A stretch of DNA of 64,000 nucleotides from Dipteris shenzhenensis (lineage: Eukaryota > Polypodiophyta > Polypodiopsida > Gleicheniales): assembly GCA_047967505.1 (NCBI GenBank), contig CM106538.1, one strand, 5' to 3'. The translations under genes and the position numbers were made by a program. The number at the start of each line of letters is the position of its first letter. Position 1 is the stretch's first letter. The notes beneath the pieces were generated by a model, which saw only the letters and a list, made by a program, of their open reading frames with translations, searched no databases and had not been told where the DNA came from. Positions 57,405-64,000 of this stretch are shown piece by piece.

Positions 57405-58330
57405 TTGGTTGGTAAGGAAAGGGAAGGGATATACTAGACGACATCTTGAATGTTTCTTTGGCATTGGACTATGCCTATGCAACGGGCTAGAGGTCCATTC
57501 TATTTGGGCTAGACTTTGACAAAGCATATGATTGAGTATCTTGAGAATTCATTATTGCTGTTTGGATCATCTAAAGGATGGTTCAATTGATCTTTGACAA
57601 TGCCTCGACTTGTATGTGCCTTAATGGTGGGGTTGTGGGAAGCTTTGATTTATGTAGGTCAGTGAGCCAGGGTTGTCCTCTTTCACCGATGCAGTTTGCC
57701 CTGTGTACCATCCCCTTGAGCTGGTAAGGAGGTTGGGGGAGTTTCAGGAGATCTTTCTCCCCTCACGCCAACAATTCAGCTTATAGTTGTTTGCTGATGA
57801 TTTAGTAGTGTTCGTTCAGAAATCGAAGAGTTGTGCAGAGTGCTCTTCAAGTTTACTATGATGCCTCGGTTTTTTGAAGACCTTTGCTATCAGAACTAGC
57901 CTAGATGCCTTGCCAGATTGGGCTATGGACTTGCCGGTTCCCAGGGGAGAGATTCTGCACTATCTGGATGCCCCTTTGGGCCTGGCGATCACTTTGAGAC
58001 ATAGACTTCTTTGGTTCAAAGAACAGGTGATACAGAAGCTGGTTTATTGGCATGGCTTAAAGGTTGGATGGAATGCCCGAGCTCTGGTGATTTAGGGATT
58101 CACATTGAAATTGTTTAGATTGTTCTTGTGGGAAGAAGATAGTTAGACATGCAAGATTCACTATATACCTTGGGATGAGATTAAACTGCCCAAATTATAG
58201 GCTGGATTGGCACTTCTAAACATAGGGCTAAGAAATGCTGCACTATTCCATATTTTGTGATTAGAAAATCGTCCATTGTCTTACCCAGGACGAAAGGAAT
58301 CTATGAATGTTTACGTTTTTCAAGATGAAT
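57405..58330 (+). pseudogene. LINE reverse transcriptase fragment (middle to C-terminal RT)
   Basis: In order: LDFDKAYD then a stop (57507-57530), SQGCPLSPMQFAL (57664-57700), FADDLVVFVQKS (57789-57825), a DLPVPRGEILHYLDAPLGLA segment and a W-rich tail. These are the RT motifs A, B-like, C (FADD) and beyond of plant LINEs. Stops and frameshifts are present. It joins directly to the right arm of the palindrome. Confidence 0.75.
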
Positions 58331-58745
58331 TCATCTATTTATCCTCACTTACTTTATGGTTCATTTTCTTCCACATCACTTTGTGAATAAATATTATTTA
58401 GGTTGTTTTCACACCCAACCCCTCCATTTTCTCAACCATTTTGACCACCTCCTCCTCCACCACCATTTCCACCACCTCCTCCTTCACTTCCACCTCCATT
58501 TCTCCCATTTTCTTTACCATCAACCCCACCACCATTTCCTCCACATCCTTTCCCTCCAACTTGCTATCTCCACTTCTCCTCCATCTTTTTGCTCCACTAC
58601 TACATCCTCCATCTTCCTACCTCCACTTATGCCATCAACACCCCCACCGTCTCCATCACCATCCACCTACACACCTATGTTCTCTTTTCCTCCCCCTCTC
58701 TTTCTTTCTTTTCTCCTCTTTTCTCTTGACGCCCCCTCTCTTTCC

Positions 58746-58751
<6 letters not shown>
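58331..58751. other. CT/CA-rich low-complexity sequence
   Basis: Cytosine- and thymine-rich with CCACC words; open frames rich in His, Pro and Ser are composition effects. Confidence 0.6.

Positions 58752-58800
<49 letters not shown>
58752..58800. repeat. (CT)n microsatellite
   Basis: About 24 CT units. Confidence 0.95.
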
Positions 58801-58805
<5 letters not shown>

Positions 58806-60254
58806 AACCAACCATCCCATCACTAGCCACCTCTCAAAACCATTGCACTCTTGCTTGCCATTGTGTTGCCACCTGCTCATACCCCATTGCTACCCCTTGC
58901 TAGCTCACAACCCCCTCCCCATCTCCCATCCCCCCCCCAATCACTCGCCTCCCCTTTGCTTTTCCCCTTCCCCCCCAAAAGGAAAAAAATAGTTAGACCC
59001 CCCTCCCAAGTCCTCCCATATGAACCCCCTTCCTGGCCTTCCTCACTCCCCCCTTTCTGATTGACCAAGAAATTGCATCACCACCACATCATTTCTCTCT
59101 ACCTAACCCTTCTCCCAACCCCCTCTTTAATTCTAAACTAGCAAACCACCACTACTTACCTAATTATACATAGCCCAACTAGTTAGAGGCCATGTCTTTG
59201 CCATTTGGATGCCAAATTGAACCCCATCTAGACCTAGACAGCACTGTCCCATTTCAATTCTTAAAGACCAACTTTTGACACATTTAGAAAGGGAGAATAA
59301 CCAAGAAAAGATCCAATAAGAAATGTGGAGCATATATTCCAAGAGCAAATAAAAATAATGAATGAAGTCTAGGATGCTTGGCAACGATAGCTAACGAAGC
59401 TCCAACAACAATAGGAGCAAGATGAAAAGAATAATTGCACTTTATGTTGGGCAAACAAGGTGACATACAAGACTTGAGTGAAGAGATCATCAAACTCAAA
59501 CAAGTACTAGTATATGACACCACGCCATATCAAATATCTACACCATCTATAGGAATAAAAAAACAAAGTGTTGATAATAGCACATTGACCTTGTAAGAAA
59601 CTTAAGTCAACAATGAAGGTCAAAGAAGACTCCAAAGAAAATTCCTTCATCAAATTGAAATCTGACAAAGGCTACATGGACCATAGGGCAATAGGCTAGG
59701 ATCCTTACATGGACCTATTAAAGGAACAAGCAATTGTGCTTCACATTACCACTTACTTGAATCATACAATGTGATAAATTCCAAATAACCAAAGGACAAA
59801 TTTGTTTGGATACAAAACAAAGATTAATCTTGTTTTGTGCCCAATTGGCATCAAAACTTGGGTAGAATATTGAATTGGATTGGATCCAAAACGTTTGCAT
59901 CAAGGAAACCAATAAGCCCCCAATCTCAACTAGGGTTTTCATATTCTGTAGTAACATGCATTTTTTACATTGTTTACATATGCAAACATCATTTTTATGC
60001 AATGATTGGTAAAAATTTATAGTTTGAAAGATTTTGAAGTAGACAATTGCCACTACTATGTCATGATTTTTAACCTACAATAATGTATAACAAATTGGTG
60101 GTAAATATCTTATTACCACTAATAAGACTATTAATGTCAATGGTAAATTAGGCAAAAAAGAAATAATATCACAACATTATTCACATTACCATATCTAAAT
60201 GAAGTACTCACATTGGTAAAATATAAAAATAAGCATTATACTGGCAATACTTGA
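58801..60254. other. No gene recognised
   Basis: C-rich to 59000, then AT-rich. TTACCACT/GGTGGTAA-type words (60090-60240) resemble those at 53745-53900, possibly debris of one transposon family. Confidence 0.35.
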
Positions 60255-60935
60255 TCAGAACTACTCCGAGTGGGTCTGAATCAACTTGTTATAAACTTCT
60301 TTCTCGTGCTCCAGCTGCTTCTATAGTGATTTGCACTCGACTGTCAAATGCTCCTTGGCTTGACATAGGTTGGTAGTCTGCTCTTCAAAGAACCGTGTTA
60401 CTTCCTCCCGGTGCTCGAGTACCTGGGGAGGGATCCAATGCTTGGCCAAACAATTCAAGGCCTACGTCGCATGCACCATATTCTCCCTTAGCACTTTCCA
60501 CTGGCTCTTTGTGTTAGCTTGGTCCTGATGATCATCTTTTGTGAGAAGGGGGTCTAGGGGAAATGGTTCCACATGCGTGAGGCTCTGATGAGGGGAAGGA
60601 GGTGGAAGAAAAGTAACTGGAGCCAGTGATGAGCTACCTCCATCTTGCTCGAACTTTTGTGAAGGCTCTGCATCACCAGCTTAGACTTTCTACTCCCTAG
60701 CCATTACTTTACTGTCTTGTTCTCTTGCCTCCTCACCTGTCGCCATTTCCTTGTCCTCGAAGGTGCGCTTTTGGCTGCTCCCCTCTAGGTTATCCTACTT
60801 TTGTCCTTCGAATGTGCCCTTCTAGCTATTCCCCTTCGGGTTATCCTACTTTTGTCCCTCGAAGGTGCCCTCAGTGCTATTTCCCTTTGGATTATCCTGT
60901 TTTGGCTCGAACGTGTCTGGAAGGAAATGAGGCAC
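60255..60935 (-). pseudogene. Decayed ORF with 17-residue repeats and a coiled coil
   Basis: Read on the minus strand, one frame gives three or more copies of a 17-residue unit (GTFEGQK, stop, DNPKGNS and so on), then GEEAREQDSKVMARE, a Pro-rich stretch (FLPPPSPHQSL) and a coiled coil (LEHREEVTRFFEEQTTNL; KQLEHEKEVYNKLI). About six stops interrupt it. The coiled-coil and Pro-rich layout recalls the extra ORF 2 of the 16.1-kb element, so it may be a retroelement third ORF. That is inference. Confidence 0.45.
60740..60910. repeat. 51-bp tandem repeat, about 3.3 copies
   Basis: The word ttatcctacttttgtcc occurs at 60790 and 60841 and in part at 60892; cgaaggtgc-type words fall at the same 51-bp spacing. 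The period is a multiple of three and encodes the 17-residue unit on the minus strand. Confidence 0.85.
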
Positions 60936-61260
60936 CATGATCTCTAAGAGCAACAAGGCTCAAGTCCTAGCATGTACTAATCCAAACAAGGCAAAATTAG
61001 AGAACGCAAGAGAGTCAAATTTATCTTAGACTCATTGCCTACATACTTATCTAATTAAGAATCACATGCTCAAACACTCCTTCTCACACACCTCAGATGA
61101 GGCACTACGATCTCCTAGAGCAACAAGGCTCAAGCCGAGAGTCTAGCCTATACTAATCCTAAAAAGGCAAAACTAGACGACGTAAGAGAGCCAATTTTAT
61201 CTCAAACTCATTTCCTAAAAACCTATGTACTAACGAATTACACAGTTGAGATGTACCAAC
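60929..61260 (+). repeat. Two-copy tandem repeat, 170-bp unit
   Basis: The block gaggcaccatgatctc..agcaacaaggctcaag to agagag.caa..ttatct occurs at 60929 and 61099. Confidence 0.8.
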
Positions 61261-61489
61261 TTTTGATTTAGGACCTAAGGATTTGCAGAATTGTTGCCAT
61301 TTGATTGGTTTGCCAATGTAACCTATGTTGCCTTTCCTACTAACTTGAGGTGACATTGCTTGGTTTTTTGGTTTTAACCCATGCGTGCATGCATGGATTC
61401 CATACAAGCTGACCGTGGTGGCCTAACAACCTGATCTTGACCTGAGTAATGAGTTGGCTAATAACCTAAGATCAACACTTTACCAATTA

Positions 61490-61790
61490 CGAATGTAACA
61501 TGCAGTGCGTGCAACATGATATAGAATGCATGCAAGAAATATGATGTTCAATGAATGCATTTAGCACATTATAGATTGCATGCATGGTTTTTTTTGTTTT
61601 GAAAGATAGATTGCATACAAGCACCATGATACAACATGCATGCTAGTTGCAATGCAAGCATGCAATATTATACAGAATTCATGTGTGTTTTGTTTTGAAA
61701 GTTGTTACATGCATGCAACATAATACTCCATGAATAGATGCATGCAACATGATACAAAATGCAAAAGAAAAAATGACATGCAAGCAAATC
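61490..61790. repeat. Cluster of ATGCATGC / CATGCA words
   Basis: About fifteen copies of CATGCA or TGCATGC words in 300 bp, often as aacatgcatgcaa or gcatgcaacatgat. The ttttgttttgaaag block occurs twice (61598 and 61690), so the cluster grew by duplication. Confidence 0.65.
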
Positions 61791-61799
61791 AGACATTGA

Positions 61800-63830
61800 C
61801 AAAAGCCACCTCTCTCTTTGACAGAGCCAAGCTACTTGCACTCTAAGACTGGTCCCATCTAGCTCTTGTGAGAACAGGGTTTAGCAATTAATCCACACAC
61901 CGTGCCTTAGCATGGGGCTTAATCATGTTTAATTTTAGACACAAGGTTTCCTTAAAAATGCACGATTTTTTCAAGCTCATTTTCACACACTCATCACCTA
62001 CTTGTTGTGTACTAATTGCCTGAATACTTGTAACGAATCGCTCTACAACTTTATAATTGTCTAAATGTTATAGTTCATATGACTGAAGCTCAATTTCGAT
62101 TAAGAAATGGATATTCTCAACATCAAGGTGAAAGGGAATAGCGCTTTCGGCTTACCCTCAAACCTTCTCTAGTTTCAAGGGGTTTTATACCTAATGTAAA
62201 ACATAATTTAGGACCAAAACCTCAACAAATACCAAAGCATCAACATTAGCAAAGACTATTTAAACAATCTACAAACAATAGCAAATATGGGGTAAACAAC
62301 AAACGCTATCAAAAGCCACACTATGATCTTAAGACACGTAATTGATTACAACAAATTGAATAAATATTGAAATAAATACAACATGAACACGTACCAAATG
62401 CCTATAATATGACAAAATCAACCTCATATAAAGAAGAAATGAAATTCAATCCATTCTATAATGAAACATATTAATATTTGACAAGAGAATGCTTGAAAAG
62501 TAGACATGTGATCTCATTTTTAGTGCAATTTGCTATAATAGGAATTTTTTTACAAGTCCCATCATCCCAAACCCCATGACATCAAGTTCAAATATTATAC
62601 TCGTTGAAATTGAGGACTCACTAAATTCACATTAGAATGTTGTAAATTTATGAAAAACTGATCATACACATTCCACCATCCAAAGGACTTATGCACTCAA
62701 TCTCCATGGACCTACTTGGAAAAAGTGTCTGCAATGCATCTAAACATCTATCAAGCTTGAAAGGTGAATGAAAGAGGGATAACAATGGGAACTAGGTCCT
62801 AGATGTTAGTTGGCCAAGGATATTCAGATTCATAACAAATGATTCCTGTTGGACTAACTTCGATTAATATTGTCATGTAGGTGAAGACACCAACAATGAT
62901 TTTCATCATAATTTGGTCAGCTGAATTTTAAAGATGGGAGGCACCCCCTATCCTTCATAAGATAAAATTATGTTCAAATTTGTTGACCTTATTCTCCTAG
63001 AGCTCTTTTATAATATTCCTTGTTAGTCCAAAATGCTTGTGATTCTGATCTACCAAATCTAAGGCAAGCATAAGTGAATCTCTCTTTTCCCTCTTATAAA
63101 TGTGGGGTATAGTAGCATCGATGGATGCCAACATAACTATACTTGCCCTTGCCATCTTTCAAATATATGTCCTTCAAGTTTGTGATCCGTTTCTCACACC
63201 ATTGTGATTCTTGTTTTCCTTTTAGATTTATTCTACATGAGTGAAGATAACTTTTACATGTGTCATGAGCATTTCTAAAATTTCCTCTTCCATACCTATC
63301 CGCATACAAAAGCTACACACCAGGTTGTGCCTCATGTAATTGAAGCTAATCTCCGCCCTCATGCACTGCTATGTTAACAAACGTGATACATACAACATTG
63401 ATGAATTATGCCAATCTATGGTCCATATGGACTCATACAGAACCATGTAACACATGAGAGATAAGGGAGCTAAATATGAGTGGGAACTTGGCCATGTTGT
63501 CTAGAGATCCTCATTTAAATAATATCACATGCTTTTAATAAAGGTGACTCTAAATGATGAAATAATTCACCAAAAACTTAATCCACATAAAGTGAGAGTC
63601 ATTTAGGATCTCCACAAAGAAACAAAAACCTGAACGTAAAAAACTCATTACAATGGCCTAAACTACCACGAATCCTAACACTACACACCCATTAACATGT
63701 CAAGGTGACCAAATGAACTACATTTTAAACTATGAGCCAAGATTAACATTCATCATCCCTTAGGACCCTTGCAATCCCTACTTACACGCACACACACATG
63801 GCCAACTACGAGGGCACATTTTCCCATGGC
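61800..63830. other. No gene recognised
   Basis: AT-rich with short frames only (longest 63094-63309 on the minus strand, no domain). No repeats of note. Confidence 0.5.
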
Positions 63831-63837
63831 CCAAGAG

Positions 63838-63990
63838 GGCGGGTTCGAACGCGGGCAGCGAGCTCAGGTGGGCAGCTGCAGTTGCTAGCAGATCCAAACT
63901 CTATTTGGGTGCTCTTGAAATCAACGATCTTAATAGAGCCTCATGGCTTGATGATAGTGCACCATGTAGATTTGCCAAATAAGAGAAAGA
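63838..63990 (+). repeat. Possible tRNA-derived SINE fragment
   Basis: GGGTTCGAACGC (63841-63852) is a good RNA polymerase III B-box match and TGGCCCAAGAGG just upstream resembles an A box, but the spacing is too short for a functional promoter. The stretch ends in a GA-rich tail at the window edge. Confidence 0.25.
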
Positions 63991-64000
63991 GAGAGAGAAA

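Noticed and set aside
63838-63870. tRNA gene
   Set aside because: A B-box-like word is present but no acceptor stem, A box at proper distance or anticodon arm could be drawn.

Overview
This window looks like a retrotransposon-rich stretch of a land-plant nuclear genome. The evidence is a beta-tubulin gene with two introns, a decayed array of PLS-type pentatricopeptide (PPR) repeats, TTTAGGG-like telomeric motifs inside repeats, and several layers of Ty3/gypsy, Ty1/copia and LINE sequence. The species cannot be named from the sequence; a large-genome plant, perhaps not a flowering plant, is a guess. Only one intact cellular gene was found, the beta-tubulin gene at 28.3-30.1 kb on the minus strand.

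From 1 to 2574 and again from 18687 to about 19.9 kb lies an old plus-strand Ty3/gypsy remnant with gag, integrase and a coiled-coil tail. It was split by a young, complete 16.1-kb Ty3/gypsy element on the minus strand (2575-18686). The young element has two 1156-bp LTRs that differ at about 11 positions by eye, a perfect 5-bp target duplication (catac) and a tRNA-Asp-type primer site. Its leader is about 2.9 kb, G-rich on the plus strand and CpG-rich. Gag-protease-RT-RNase H-integrase lies in one reading frame with three in-frame stops, one frameshift and an in-frame 486-bp duplication inside RT. Two long ORFs (360 and 835 codons) follow integrase and are fully open.

From about 20.2 to 24.55 kb is a plus-strand element with a decayed retropepsin, a degenerate TQEP-repeat region, a polypurine tract and an LTR. 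Next to it is a minus-strand gypsy protease/RT remnant (24.55-25.4 kb). From 26 to 28 kb there are only simple and short repeats. The tubulin gene follows, with a TATA box and a CpG-rich CCGTC-repeat region upstream. From 31 to 41 kb there are short tandem duplications and the PPR pseudogene (33.9-36.6 kb). From 41.7 to 50.5 kb lie two paralogous copia remnants. One of them is joined to a pair of about 170-bp LTR-like sequences that bracket a gypsy integrase fragment.

A TG/TA microsatellite (52.5-53.6 kb) comes next. It is followed by an imperfect palindrome of LINE sequence (54.5-57.4 kb) that runs into a further LINE RT fragment (to 58.3 kb). The right end (58.4-64 kb) holds simple repeats, a decayed minus-strand repeat-plus-coiled-coil ORF, a cluster of ATGCATGC motifs and long stretches where nothing is recognised. 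No new defence or metabolic system was found. The most unusual objects are the 16.1-kb element with its duplicated RT and extra ORFs, and the LINE palindrome.
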